This document shows, piece by piece, positions 1 through 12,433 of a DNA stretch of 64,000 nt. Source of the stretch: Opisthorchis felineus. Taxonomy: Eukaryota; Platyhelminthes; Trematoda; Opisthorchiida; Opisthorchiidae. Made by a program: the position numbers and the translations under genes. The notes under the pieces are model-generated. The model ran no database searches, was not told the origin of the DNA, and saw only the letters and a program-made list of their open reading frames with translations. The stretch spans positions 21,164 through 85,163 of the forward strand of contig SJOL01008415.1 of NCBI GenBank assembly GCA_004794785.1, written 5' to 3'. Positions within the stretch are counted from its first letter, which is position 1. The number at the start of each line of letters is the position of its first letter.

Positions 1-1640
1 TGATATCCAGTGCTTGAGTGAGCCTGGTAGCGCCGTGCCACAGGCAAAACTCCCAGCACTGTGCAAAGAGGTGACGATCTCGTTCCAATATGAATTCACG
101 TTTGATGGTGGAGCATTTGGAAGAGATTCTAGGAGACGATTCTGGTAAATTTGTCTAACATCCAGATATGCCCGTCTTTCAGTTGCCAGGCAATTTTTCC
201 GCATCTTACGCGGTCTTGGAAAACGGAGCGAGAAACGACTCCGGATGAGTGCGTGGTCAGAATCAACAAGTGTGTTCCAAAACGACCGGCAGTCAGTTAC
301 TGATCCACACCATCGGTAACTAATGGCAATGTGATCGATTTGAGCTCGTGGCCGGCACGCCGTTGGAGGATACCATGTGGCCAGACGACTTCTGCTATTT
401 CGAAAGTTAGTACTGCATAAAAACAGCCTGCTATCAGTACACATCTGAAGTAATCGTTCACCATTGTCCGTACGTGCCGAGCCCAATCCATGCCGACCAC
501 CTAATTAAGTCTCAGATGCGCTAAGCCTGCCCACTTGTGCATTCAGATCTCCGGCTTTCAGCTCGCCGCAACAGGGCATTCAGGGCATAATGCAACTTGT
601 CTTTGATGGTTTCAGAGCTACAGTCAGTTGGAGAGTAAGCAAACACGACAAACAGGTATCGATCAACTGCCGCTTGAGAGACTCCCTCACAGTCGTTGCC
701 AGACGAGCCGCGCAGATGCGACTATCCAGTCAAGCAAGGATCCTTCCGCCTGGTGACTTAGGACGATACCGACCCCTGCACATCCTGCCGCAACAGCCTC
801 TGGATCACCAGAGGTGTGCAGCCGGAAGCGAGTGGAGAGTGATGGGGCGGTTAGCTCAACCACTTTGCTTGCATCTTGAATTCTTGTTTCTGAGACACAT
901 CAAACATCAATGCCAAGCGAATCCAGTGTGAGAGCAAGAGCAGCTTGTTGTTCTGCTTGCTTCAGAGTGCGGACATTGAAGGCCGCCAGATAGACTGGGC
1001 GTCGAGGCTTGAAGACTGATTTGGAGATACCTGAGGATGTCGTCGCCATGTGACGAGCAGATGTTGCACGCAAAACCAATGCAAGAAGAACAGAGTCATC
1101 AGTCCTATGTGCTGGGTCTACAAGGGGAGAGTTATTAATGGAGTGGGGAGAGGGGGAAGAAAAAGTATGTGAAAGAGAAAGAAGGAAGTCGTCAGCAGTA
1201 GCCTGTTTTCACTTACCCGCCCTGCTGTATGCAGCGAGTAGGGCGACCCGGCTGATGGCACCACGCGACGGCCGATGTGGCATGAGTTTTTTTTGAATAT
1301 GTGCAGTTCATGGTTGTCCGTGGGCTAGGATACTACCAGGGCGCCCACACCTAGACAGGGGGGCGATTAAAGTTTTCAACCAAAGCCTTCGGCTCAAAAG
1401 CCTGACCACAAAGCAGCGGTGTTTGGCGGGAAGCACAAATACATTACCATTTTTGCGGAACACGTCGCTACACATGTTCCAACCCCTAACCTGAAGGACC
1501 AGGAGTCTGTGTTCGTCAGGACTCTAACCACTGACCAACCTGGTATGAGAGACTCTGTGAGTGTCGCGCAGACGCCCCCCAGTATAGCTCAGTGTGTCAC
1601 TGAGGTACACAAACCGTCACACCACGGGAAGGTCCAATCT
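1..1640 (-). mobile_element. RTE-type LINE, 5' part, degenerate
   Basis: Reading the minus strand, about 1050 down to 590 encodes an apurinic-type endonuclease start typical of flatworm RTE/SR2 LINEs: AAFNVRTLKQA, then CVSETRIQDAS, then GVGIVLSHQAE and SLLDWI, broken by stops and frameshifts. The 1050-1640 segment is the presumed 5' untranslated part. The whole block is homologous, in the same orientation, to 17060-18335; shared stretches include the purine-rich tract near 1150-1190 and the block near 1240-1330. The element continues past the left edge of the window. It is a dead copy; no intact ORF remains. Confidence 0.75.
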
Positions 1641-1664
1641 CTCCGTGATAGACCTAAGTAATAA

Positions 1665-2835
1665 CAGTTATAGGAATCCAGACCAAGCGCACCCTTAATC
1701 CCACACTAATTTCCATCATCATTCTCAGACAGTGCATGAAATTCAGCGTTTTTCACCCCTTGTCTTCTAAATCTCACAGCCAACTCTGCCACTTGAAAAC
1801 CCCCAGTCGAGTTATTTAATCTCATAACACTATGTCCCCAATATCCACTTTTTATATATGGAACTTATGGCTCCATGACGCTTCTTTTTATCCTGTATAC
1901 ATCTTTGTCCATTCTACATTAACTATCATTGCCGTGGAGTCACTAAATTGCATAAGCTTTGGTAATTTTTCAAACCGTTTTTTGTTCTCGGTAGTCTGAA
2001 AGGCTTCCATTTCCTGACAAACTTCAGGGCGTGAGCTTGACCAAGAAATCACTTTGATCTAGACTTTCAAAAAGTGTAGTTTTATGGGACGCTCTGCTTT
2101 TCAGGCTCATTTTCATAATCAAGAATGTCACTTTCATTGAGAATTTCCAAATTTCGTCCTACATACGATCAGAAATTTGCATAAATTCCAGCAAAATGGA
2201 CGCTCTACTACATATCTAACAGCACCACAGAAACTGCTTTAGTGAACTGGACACATTCGTTTTTTGCTCCGAAGAATATCCACAACATCAGGATATGTGA
2301 AAAAGCAACGTGTGATAATGTCATACTACTTTTCTATCTAGGCCTCCATAAATAGATACGTGACGTCTTCGACCGATGCCCTCTTGCTGCCTCACTCCCT
2401 CTCAAAGGACACAACATAATGAAGAATATTATAGCTGTCATGTTTGTCCACGCCCGTGTTGTGGTGTTATCATTTTCTGCAATCGGAGTCAGTGAAAGGG
2501 AATGGTGACGACAGAATCTCCTTTTTGTGTTCTCCTGCCCGTGAAACTCAGTTACTGATAGCGACCTCCTGTCTGTTCACAAGCAGGCTTGCTCCGTAGG
2601 TGGTACTTTTTATATTGAGATCAGTAATTGCAACTAACCAGACGTGGTGAAACAATTTCTGTCGACATCTCAACGGATGGAACAATTTTGTCCAAATTTC
2701 CAATCCAGGCGTGACTAGGAATGCACACTGCTGATGATCTTTATTAACAGCCACTTTGGAGTCTAGTGATCCCTCTCTGGTGTGAGCGAACAAGGGTTAT
2801 TCCAGATAGCTTGAAGGGATTTAGTAATTTTGTCC
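1665..2835. other. No gene seen
   Basis: AT-rich sequence with only short random open frames. No repeat, RNA or coding signal was recognised. Confidence 0.5.
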
Positions 2836-3129
2836 TGTAAGTGAAGTCAGTCTATACCGAAAAACCGAACAACACTGTACAGCTGTCTCATTCTTGCTGG
2901 GAATCCTCAGCAATGCGCATCTGATGATCCTCTAGGGCTATTCGATTTCTCTACCCACGATCTCTCAGCTAGTAGTTGGAAACTAAATCATTTGGCCACA
3001 AGCGGCTGATCAGCAGTACGATTAGCTCGCTCTTAGACAGGACATAACACTTTGCTGATGCTTTCCAATAAAACTGAAACAGCTCTTCACTGCTTCTTGG
3101 CCTTTCGGCATATATTGACTTCACTTACA
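2836..3129 (-). repeat. Inverted tRNA-like/hammerhead repeat (family A), copy 1
   Basis: The ends are a perfect 14-bp inverted repeat, TGTAAGTGAAGTCA at 2836-2849 and its complement at 3116-3129. The inverted arms extend to about 80 bp with roughly 70% identity. The centre is homologous to the tRNA-like part of the copy at 12434-12642. Each arm holds a decayed hammerhead ribozyme core: on the minus strand CTGAGGA (2904-2910) with GAGA (2886-2889); on the plus strand CTGATGC (3055-3061) with GAAA (3076-3079). No target-site duplication was found. Confidence 0.7.
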
Positions 3130-4029
3130 TGACGGAAGCTCGACAGGATAAGTGAACCAGAAAAAGATGAGGAGTCTACGGATGAAAGTAGTGTGAACGC
3201 GAATTCCCTCTGTACAGAAAACTCCCATTTCAATCGACCACTTATATATTCACCTATCAGCTATTCTGGTTCCACCACCTAGACTGACTAGGATGCAATT
3301 CACTGCTCTTGACCAGTTTACTCGTGCATCCTTACTCACAGGAAGTAAACCTTCCCGTGTACGTTTTCGGAAAAGTTTGGTAACAATCGGTAGATTTTTC
3401 CCGTGTACGATTCGTCAGTAGTGCTTCGAAAACTGATTCTGTCCGACACACTGATTACGGATTCATCCTTGAGAAAAACAGATCAGAACATAAGTGAAAA
3501 AGTCCTTTCACTCTGCATCAGCAATCGCTGTTATGCAAAGTAGAAAAAAGTTCCGTACAAAACATCTGTGGACTTCTCCATTTGGTCAACCGTTCTTCCT
3601 AGAGTGCAATCCCGAGGACTAGATCATATATTCCAGGTGATACATTGTAAGGAGTTGAAGGGAGTGTAGCGTATCAACTAGATACTTTCCGTTTCGCTCT
3701 TTTGGGAAAACATTGCCCTAACGTTCGGCCCCAGCAAGTGTGCTTGGGGTATGAACTCGGTTGTTACTTTTATTCCCAAATCTTTGTCTCTGATACACTT
3801 GTGGCTGAAGCACTGACTAGTGGAATACCCTACAGACTGCGGCAGTCATTTCACTTACAGAACATGTGCACGCGAAGGATTTCATAACTGTCCGATTAAG
3901 TCTAGTCGACTTGTCATTCAAACAAGGAGACGTCCTCTGTGCTTTGGAAATCAACTTCTTGTCATTGTGCGTATGAACTCACTTCGCTAGAGGAGTTCCG
4001 GATAGCGACGCTCCTATTCGCATCACCCT
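3130..4029. other. No gene seen
   Basis: Only short frames; nothing recognised. Confidence 0.5.
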
Positions 4030-4210
4030 CATTTGAACTGTCCTCATTCTGTCCTGGGGCAGTAACTCTGGTGAGTGTACACCAGAATTCTGCTCATATT
4101 GCAGCTCAGTAGTGGTATATATCCTTGGCCGTGTAGCATTTGAATCTGAGATACCTGACATGTAAGGCCAGCATGAAACTACTACCCCACCAGCGCGTGC
4201 TGGACGCAAA
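4030..4210 (+). repeat. Unclassified dispersed repeat R1, copy 1
   Basis: This segment aligns by eye to 52368-52555 in the same orientation. Shared blocks are CATTTGAACTG.CCTC, CTGGTGAGT..ACACCA, TATCC.TGGCCGTG and a final CTGGACGC/TTGGACGC. It has no recognised domain or ends. It is probably an untranslated or non-autonomous part of a retroelement. Confidence 0.5.
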
Positions 4211-6159
4211 AGAATTCGCACACCTGCACACCCGGACGCGTTGACGCTTGAGTGATGTGACTGGTTTGCCCGACGCCTCGAAAGATGACTCGGTAATCTT
4301 CCTGGTTGTGTCAATCATCTGACCCGTCATTCATGACTTATCACTGACGAATGAAACCGGCTGAACTATTTCTGACTGGCTGTAGATGGCTGTGAAAGTT
4401 GTACTGATGTAGAGTGGTATTTACCGTGAAATTCCTGCAGCTACACTGGACTAATGAGCGTCTTCATATCTTTTAGTAAGGGCTAAATTTTAGGACATTT
4501 ATTAGACACCTAGAAATAGGAGCAATGCCTCCGATACATTGTATACCTCTCTTCACTTCGGTTTGAAGCTGCCGATTCAACAAGAACCACATTGAACGCG
4601 CACCTTTGTCTGCTGGTCAAGCTGTTCTATGCGTGAGCTTTTTCGGGATGCTGCGATTTCGCCTTACAGATCCACCGGCTAGCGTGATCATTAAGTAACA
4701 CTACAAACATGAAACATCACTCGCATACTGAATAAAGTCAGCTCTTTGTGATCTCAGCCTAGAAATTACAAGGCTAAACGGACTTGTTAACACACTAGTG
4801 CCCCGAAATTTCGTTGAATTAAGATGTTTCTTCGCAGCGCTTCAGCATGTGAAATGCGTTGTTTTTCGGTGTTGACGATGGTAGTGTCCATCTTGACATC
4901 CACTCTACAACAAAGCCGTTATCAGCTCGGTAAATCTGCCCCGACATGCAGGAAAATATGTACGAATGAGCCCCCATTCCTGCTTGCGTTTCCAACGGGC
5001 CAACATCCAGGGTCCCCCGTTTTTCGCATCCTTCGCGTACGCCTCCGGCTCTTCAGCACACTCCAGCGGCATGATCTACCTTGGATTGTTGTGCCCTGTG
5101 ACCTGAGGCCATCGTTCTACCGAGCGCAAGCGCTGAGGCCATTGTTCTAACACTTATAGAAAGTTCAGTGGCAGCGTACGGTTCTCTGGTGGTTGCCATC
5201 ACCAATACAGTCTACTACTTACAGGGTAATCATTTTATAACATCCTACTTTAAGTTAACACTACATCCGCGCCACTGCTTATCATCCCTAGGCCAGTTGA
5301 TTGACTCCATACCTAGCTTACGGTGGCCATTGGTCCTGTCACCCGTATCCACTGGACCGGCACCTTTGACTCCGTTTTTTCACAACGGTACTTTCCTGGC
5401 TGGACAGCTCGACATTTATTATTTTTCTCGTAGCACTCTGCAGAATTCCACGCGTTTTCGCATGCTAATTAAAACTGAGGCCATATCTTGGATAGGTAGC
5501 ATCTCGGTAATGACAAACATACTGTAGTTACGCCCTGGCAGGACACGATTATTTATGAAATCGGCCCTTCTAACGAAATGCTTCATATGCTCTCCACGTT
5601 GCTGCTAGTTCAAATTTGCCTACTGTGACTACACAATGTGATGGATATCTCTATGGTGGTGTAGAAATCCCTCCTCGAGGGAACAACTGCTACCAGGGGA
5701 ATCAGCTCATAGCTACCGAAATGGTTGATATGCTCAATCGCGATGAGAACAAAGCACGGTGACAATTAATTTGCCAGTGACCAACATGGAAAACTGCCAA
5801 TTTCACAGTCAGTTGCTGACCCTCAGAGCACGTGTCTTGATCCCTGTTCAGATTTCAAGCAGGTGGGACCACTATTCTTTGTTCACCACGTAATGGAATC
5901 CGTAGACTGACCTGTGACTAGGCCTCTTAGCAAATGCAGCTTGATCCTCGCTCATTGTGCAAGTTAGTGATGTGAAACAGACAGTCTACATTTCGACACG
6001 GTCACCTGACGGTATCGGAGACAAACACGCAAGTGATACCCGTTGTTGCGATGATTTTATAACAGTTTTAATAGCTCACAATACAGTTAACTGTTTTCGT
6101 AACTACATACACCAGTTAGTTAGACTAGCCGATTGATGAAAAATCTAACCTTTGTCCAC
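4211..6159. other. No gene recognised
   Basis: Open frames of 108 and 119 codons (4824-5150 and 5168-5527, plus) have no recognisable motif or splice context and are probably chance. Nothing else was seen. Confidence 0.45.
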
Positions 6160-6544
6160 CTAGTCCGCATCGTTGCTACTACGATGATGCAATGTCGATA
6201 GTTCAGACTTAGCTTCAGCTATTTGCACAACAGAACTGCGATACCGTTTGGCCAGTTTTCCACGCTCAGCCCGATCGCAGTGCACCACATACAAAATAGT
6301 GCGGTACGATGTGCGACCGCAGCAAGATCCATCGTCGAAGTATGGAAATAGACTGACGAAAGTTCCTTTTTTGTTCGTGCGTGTTTTATAAAAAAACGCA
6401 CGAGTAGCTTTGAGGTTATCGTCAAAGCTTGGTGTAGGCTCAAAAGGTACACTAGTGCCTGCCGAGCTAAGTAGCATGGCTATGTCATGTGGGGCCTGTC
6501 TGTCGGAATATCGGTCAAATGGCGCAAAGTCCGTTACTATGCGA
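6160..6544 (-). CDS. Candidate terminal exon of an unrecognised gene
   Basis: The minus strand is open for about 144 codons from 6594 down to a stop at 6160-6162. This is longer than most chance frames here, and the composition looks protein-like (mixed charged and aromatic residues, few low-complexity runs). An AG acceptor after TCACTGCC would start the exon at 6544; if that is right the exon adds about 127 codons and ends the protein. The C-terminus is hydrophilic and serine/histidine-rich (LSTLHHRSSNDAD). I recognise no family. Upstream exons were not found, so this could still be a chance frame. Confidence 0.28.
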
Positions 6545-6599
6545 CTGGCAGTGATGAAGACACCATCGCCACCGATTGGAAAAATGAAGGTAGTTCACC

Positions 6600-8666
6600 A
6601 TACTGAAAGTAGCGGAATATGCCATAATACAGCTCATTTAGCTGGCATTGGTCATGCTCAAATTCAGCGAACACTGCTGGATCAGTAACAAAAGAAAAAA
6701 AATGGCAAAAAGCTCTGATACTTTCAATAAGATCATATGAAGTAAGCTTTCATTGTCTCTTTGGAAAAGCATAAAAGAACATCTACGTACAACTGAATCA
6801 TACCTGAACACTTGCTAAAATTTGTGAGGGTAGTTCGTTTTTGCACCCACTTCTAAGAAGAAACAGTCTCTTCGGTAGCTACGCTTTCACAATTTCCCAA
6901 TATGTTCCCCCGATGGGGAAGCAATTTATCAAATTACAACGGTGTGAAGTTCCAAAACACTTACTTTCGTAGACCAAGACAAATAACAGTTGACGGATAT
7001 TCTGGTCCGATTGCACACATTAGGAAACACTGTTGGCGATTATACAACCTCAGAATACTTGCAACCATCAGACCTATCGGTGAAAGATAAGAGCCTGTTT
7101 CAATAGCTGTCGTGGGCACGCCAGGCCTTTCTATTATTTCTCCATGTCTTCGGACGAAAGACATACTCTGGATCTAGAACTGGTAAAATGATCTGTCAGG
7201 ACGAAACAACACAACGGCAATGCACTTCGCAATTTTTCTGGACACCCAAGTCAGTTATCACATAAAAGCCTCACTATTTCTAACCGTTCCAACATCCTCT
7301 CATTATACTACTTCCTTTTATGGATGTAAATCTATTTAGTTCGTTAGTAATTTTAAAAGTAGCCCTTACTGAACACTACACAGTCGCAATCCGTGGCAAT
7401 GCTGCAGGACCAGCACAAGCTGGACAGTAAGACGAAGTGACACATGATAGCACACTCCTTCTCCAGTTCCTAATATTTAGCGTCTTGTCGTTCGGCTTTG
7501 TGTTTTTAGTTGAGTCTAGCTAGCCCGGGATAATAATTACTCCGATCAGAAGCAATCAGGCTCATCTGGCTGATGCACCAGTAGGTCCCAGCTCCACACA
7601 TCCAAAGTTGAAGAAACCATTACTATCAAAATCTGCATTCTACCACTAAAAGCATCCCAAGACACTCGACCTTTCCATAACCAGATGCAGAAGACATAGG
7701 AGATACTTTATTTCTCTCCGTATCAATCAAGATAACTAAAGGGAAACTTGTGGAGCCTAAATAGGGAATCCCTTGATAGCAGTCAACATGCCTGTTTTAC
7801 ACTTTCACATCAATTTCACACGACGTATGCCTCTCACTGAAAATCATATCCTTCATTGGTAGCATGTCCCACGTTAGTCTCCTTTTCAGGACCTCCACTG
7901 GCTGGCTACCCATGGGGAGATTGAGTGTATTTGCTGGAATGTCGATAAATCTGGTGTTTGTGTTCTACGATATGGTGTGTCGTGACGGTAATGAAAAAGT
8001 AATGAGAAGGCAACCAACAAGACTATCAGAAATGCTTGCTATCCGTTTTGTAATTCACATACAACGAAACGCTCTTCCTTACAGAAACTGCTCTGTGGAA
8101 AGCTAGGAAATCGGAATGTGGGTTTTCAAACAATCGATAGTGGATGTGAAAACGGCAAGGAAGTGAACATCACCAATAGAGGAAGACAGCTGAGACAGAA
8201 GGAAACAGGTTTATGGTCATTCGAAAAAAACCGGTAGCATTCCGTCCGAGGTCGACGGCCTCCAAGTCCGAAAGGGAAGCATTTCTAACCTATTTATTGC
8301 CTTTGATAGACTCTCTACCTCGTTTTCTCCTGCCGTAACCCTCCTACACGAATTACTGGCCCATCTGATGTTAGTGATTCTATCAGTATCGGACTTCGTT
8401 AGTGCATTTTTTGAATTTCCAGGTTTAGACATTTGAATAAGACGCCAAAATTGACTGCGGTTGACCATGAACTAGTAAAATTTGACGGAGACCAGAAAAC
8501 AAAACAAATCACACCCGTCATTGTGTAATCTTGGCATCAATAACTCTCGGGCGTGACCTGTGCTGGTATCGTGTTAGCGCCCGGCAGTTCTGTCAATCGA
8601 GTTTTTGTGTGAGAATTGCAACCACCACGGCCACGCAAATTTCCTGATTTATGATGGACCACACTA
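6600..8666. other. No firm gene
   Basis: Several 60-83 codon frames on both strands overlap each other (for example 8217-8468, open and protein-like on both strands). None has convincing splice sites or a recognised domain. Confidence 0.4.
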
Positions 8667-9020
8667 ACCCTAAGGTTTCTGAAAACTCTTCGACAGACGA
8701 CGACCGGTTTCGTCCCTCTTTCGGCTCATCAGATAGGTGTAGTGCCCCATTTTCCGTGAATTTTATGTTCTACTTGAATACAGAACAGAATTGGCGAAAT
8801 ACGCTGATTTGGAAGACATCATAAACGAGGTATTCATCTGGGATTCAGTTGACTCTCGTCCTAACAACTTAATTTGCAAACGATTGTAGTTCGCTGGTTG
8901 GGCACATTTTGATTTTCGGTTAAATGATAAGGTTGGCTGGGACTGCACCTACGTGACAATCCCTAAGAAGAGCGAAACCGATCGTCCTCTGCCGAACAGT
9001 TTTCGGCAACCTTATGAGTC
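8667..9020. repeat. Hammerhead inverted-dimer repeat (family B), copy 1
   Basis: The left arm (8667-8780) and right arm (about 8920-9020) are inverted copies of each other around a spacer. The left arm carries a minus-strand hammerhead core at 8697-8737: CTGATGA (complement of 8726-8732), GAAA (complement of 8708-8711) and a GGTC cleavage region. Its stem I is partly mispaired. The right arm core is destroyed (GTGACAA in place of CTGATGA), although its GAAA survives. The spacer contains a module (about 8818-8890) that recurs at 9103-9170, 55462-55540, 60268-60340 and 60568-60645. Confidence 0.75.
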
Positions 9021-9039
9021 ACGTGTGTTATCAAGCAAG

Positions 9040-9175
9040 TACACTGTGATATTCTGAATATCTTACCGACTGAAACATGAGACGGGCTAAATTGAAGAAT
9101 ATCCTAAACAAGAGATTCAGCTGGATTTCAGTTGAGTCTCTTGTTGGCATCAACTTAATTTGCAAATGAGTGGAT
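9040..9175 (+). repeat. Family B spacer/tail modules
   Basis: Short modules seen in other family B copies: a segment with CTGAATATC..ACC and GAAACATGAG (also near 60505-60535), followed by the module with GAGATTCAGCTGG and TTTGCAAATGAGTG (also at 55462-55540 and 60568-60645). Confidence 0.55.
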
Positions 9176-11290
9176 TCCACCAGCTGCTTAATCCACGTTA
9201 ATCGACGCAACCTTTGTTGACATTATTGATCACTGTATGAGTCTCTTATTGGCACCTAATCTACATATGCCATCAAAACTTTAAAACACAGAAGTTTTGG
9301 AAAATTTCCTACTAATTTGCCCAGATTGCAGGCCGGAAGGAGCGTCCAAACGCATAAGTGCATAAGTGCATCTGAATGTACATAACAGTGCCCTTTTAGT
9401 GTTTGTCTGTGTATCAAGCAGTGAGAACGGATTGTATGTACTTTAGTGGCATCAAGTAGCGAGTGAGTGTCACGGTGAACCCAGTATACATAATTATCTG
9501 CCTATGATAACTTTGATTGTAGAATGACACCCCAGAGGCACGTCTCTGTTGATGTAACGAGTCATGTTTTTTTCTTATAGTCCCCCCCCCCAAAAAAAAA
9601 AAAAATGACGATTTTGGTGCACCTGCTTTGGGCGGATGCCAGTTCAATTGACAGTACACCCGTATGAGTAGTTGATTTGTTTTGTCGAAATGTTACTTCT
9701 GCCTAGCAAAAATAGGCTTCAGAAGTTCCGTCGGCTTTTCATTTTTCTTTGAGCCAGAGGCTCGGAGGGTCTTACTGCTTCTGGTAAAAGTCCAGAATAG
9801 CACGCTTAAAATAAGAGAAGTTATCCAACAAATAGAAGCATTTGGAGATACCGAGATAAAGCAAAATCAAGGTTTAATATGCATAGGTCTCCCGAATTAG
9901 GATAAGACATACCAGATGAGCAGCGGATGGTATCACCGAGGCAACTCACTTTGTGGAAATTGGATTTACTCAACCTGAAAAAGCCAGTAGTTCGTCGCAA
10001 CAATGCACATAGTTCGTTCAGCATTGGAGTTTACATAAATGTGGTTTACAAGTGGGCTTCAAGTCTCACTGTGACTTTAAGCGTCTGTCTAACAAGTTAG
10101 TTCATTTGGCTACTTCACTGGAGGTCATTCACGACCTTGTCACGCCGGGCACCAAGTGCTCTTAAATTACGGGCCTTCAATCGTATCAAAGCATGTTCCT
10201 CACAAGTTTCAAGCAACCCTTCTAACCAATGTTACTGCGGGCTTTCTAGTCTTGCCGCCTAATTGAGTGTTTCCAATTGAATTCAGAGTGTAGCTTTACA
10301 TCGTCAGATGCATGATCACAAACAAACTTGGCTTGTAAGTGCGGATAGCAGGTAGCAGCGCGCTCTCTCCCAGAATTAATTAAGTGCTATCCTAAATTTG
10401 GAAGCAGCATCACTTGCATACAAACAAGAAGCCGCACACATCCCACGGTGTTCCGCATGACCAGAGCACTTTGGTTTCATGTAATATCATAGTGTGTTCC
10501 CTGAGAAATTCTTGCTGGTGATGGTTTGGAATGGAAATTGTGATTTCTTCGGAAGAATGCCGCTGGTCATGCATATTAACTGTCTCACCTACCTGACTCC
10601 GAAAGTCTTTATTTGCAGCTCTAGCGATTCTGAGTTACGAAGAACTGTCCACGGACTTTACAGTCCGGAAGTGTAAATGTAAGACTCATACCAGCAGATG
10701 GTTTGAAATTAACCGTTTATAGAGTAGCAATGATGTATTCTTTTGTTCTGCATAGATAAGACAGATTCAGCCAAAATAAACAGGCTCGATGGGGTTCTTA
10801 GCAGCTACGATTAGAATGTCGCCCTTGTGAAAACCCCCCATCCTCTACTTCCTATTGCATCAATGCAAATGTTTCATACGTGAGGTGCATTATTGTTTGA
10901 AGGAAACCTTTCGTGAATTCCTGCGTATACTCTCACATACTCAGGTGTATGACAAATAAGGAAAGGATTGTTTTTACAACCTTCCGAAATTTTCCTTTTA
11001 TGAGAAAAATGGGCTAAACAAACTAATCAATCAGCAGGACTGAACTTGCCTTTGAAGTCACGTAGTATCAAAATTGTGGATCGCTGCTTAGACCTCATAG
11101 ACACCCCCACTCCCGACTCTACCACGTCGAAACACAGATTGGTGTTCACTAATCAAGGCTTTATGTGCTCCCGTAGGACGGGATAGCACAACTCTCGCTG
11201 GATGCTTTGTTAAGGCGGTGAAACAGCTGAAAACTCCTTTGTTAGCCCTTTTGTTTTTTAAAGATGAAAGCCTTCTCTACTTTGCCTGAA
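9176..11290. other. No gene seen
   Basis: Contains a short C run followed by an A run (about 9582-9605) and small random frames. No repeat or gene was recognised. Confidence 0.5.
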
Positions 11291-11298
11291 ATGGTCTA

Positions 11299-11350
11299 TT
11301 CGCCCAGGCTGGGGGAAATAAGATCGCCCGAGCTGAGGGGAGACAACATC
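11299..11350 (+). repeat. Imperfect 24-25-bp tandem duplication
   Basis: Two adjacent units each begin TCGCCC(A/G)(G/A)GCTG and are followed by a purine-rich stretch; a third partial unit starts TCACCCCT. Confidence 0.5.
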
Positions 11351-11694
11351 ACCCCTCTCCAACGGAGTAAGCTGTAGGTTACCGTAACCAAAAGCTCGGG
11401 GACACTCATCTAGGTTGCTGCTTATCGCACTCTGTTTTACTGATAGACGGCTATTATATCTGGAAACCGGACTAGTTCACCCGGTAAGCTTTACTTCCGA
11501 AACACTGTGAAACAGACTGTTTCGGTGAAAGAGGTTTCATGACTTTTCCCGTTCCACCGTTCACAATTTAGCTCAATCCGTCTACTGCAGGACTTGACGG
11601 TTCAACACTGTGCTCTCAATCTGGTCCGGAAAGGCGGTACCAACCAAAGTTTGGTAGTCTGGGCTGCCATTGTCGTTGTATGTGCTACCAACTG

Positions 11695-11820
11695 CTGGGC
11701 TGTCTGACTGGTTCGGAGGGGAAAACAAAGCAAATGTCTGGGAAACTGGTGTATGTACTTATGACCTGACTTGCGAGTATTACCCAAGCAAAACAGAAGT
11801 AAATCAATAGTACATAACGT
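11695..11820. repeat. Unclassified dispersed repeat R2, copy 1
   Basis: Aligns in the same orientation to 62130-62253. Shared blocks include GACTGGTTCGGAG, GTATATGTA/GTATGTACTTATGACC and a terminal GTACATAACG. No domain was recognised. Confidence 0.5.
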
Positions 11821-12433
11821 GAAAACTCAAGTCCAAACATAGTTGGCATTGGCAAAACATCAAATCGGATACACAAAGCGACACACGAAAACGATAGTGT
11901 GAAACTCATCAGTCCAACAGGCAGTCACAATAATTTCTTCCTGTGCCACCTGCCCTATTAGATTTACGGTGTTTTCATGTGTGATGCAAACGCACAAGAC
12001 AAGTCCAAAAATATGGAGAACAAAGTGCAACAGTCAGAGGCTATGCATACTCAAGTTCATTTTTTGCTGTGACATGAAAATTTAGGTCTTATCCGTCATG
12101 CTCCACGGTAGCAAAGGTCGGAACGCGCCTGAAGAAACTATGAGCAAACCAACAGGAATCCAGAATATCTTTGTGATTTCGTGTCTGATCACTGGACACG
12201 GGAAGCTGAAAGACACATGTTCGTGAATACTGACAGGGCTTCGTAGCTGATTGTTTTCGACTTCCATCTTGATTTAGAAGACTTAAACCGACGAAACTTC
12301 TAACTGCTAGATACCCATTGTACTAAACACGATAAAACCGCTTCTATTTGGGCATGCAAGATCTTGCGTTTATCTGACCTAATCATGCAACTGAACTTCA
12401 TGGCACACACCATTCTCAACTAAGGTTTCATCT

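Noticed and set aside
11881..11915. Hammerhead at a TCATCAG site
   Set aside because: CTGATGA occurs on the minus strand, but no GAAA follows at a suitable distance and no stem II forms.
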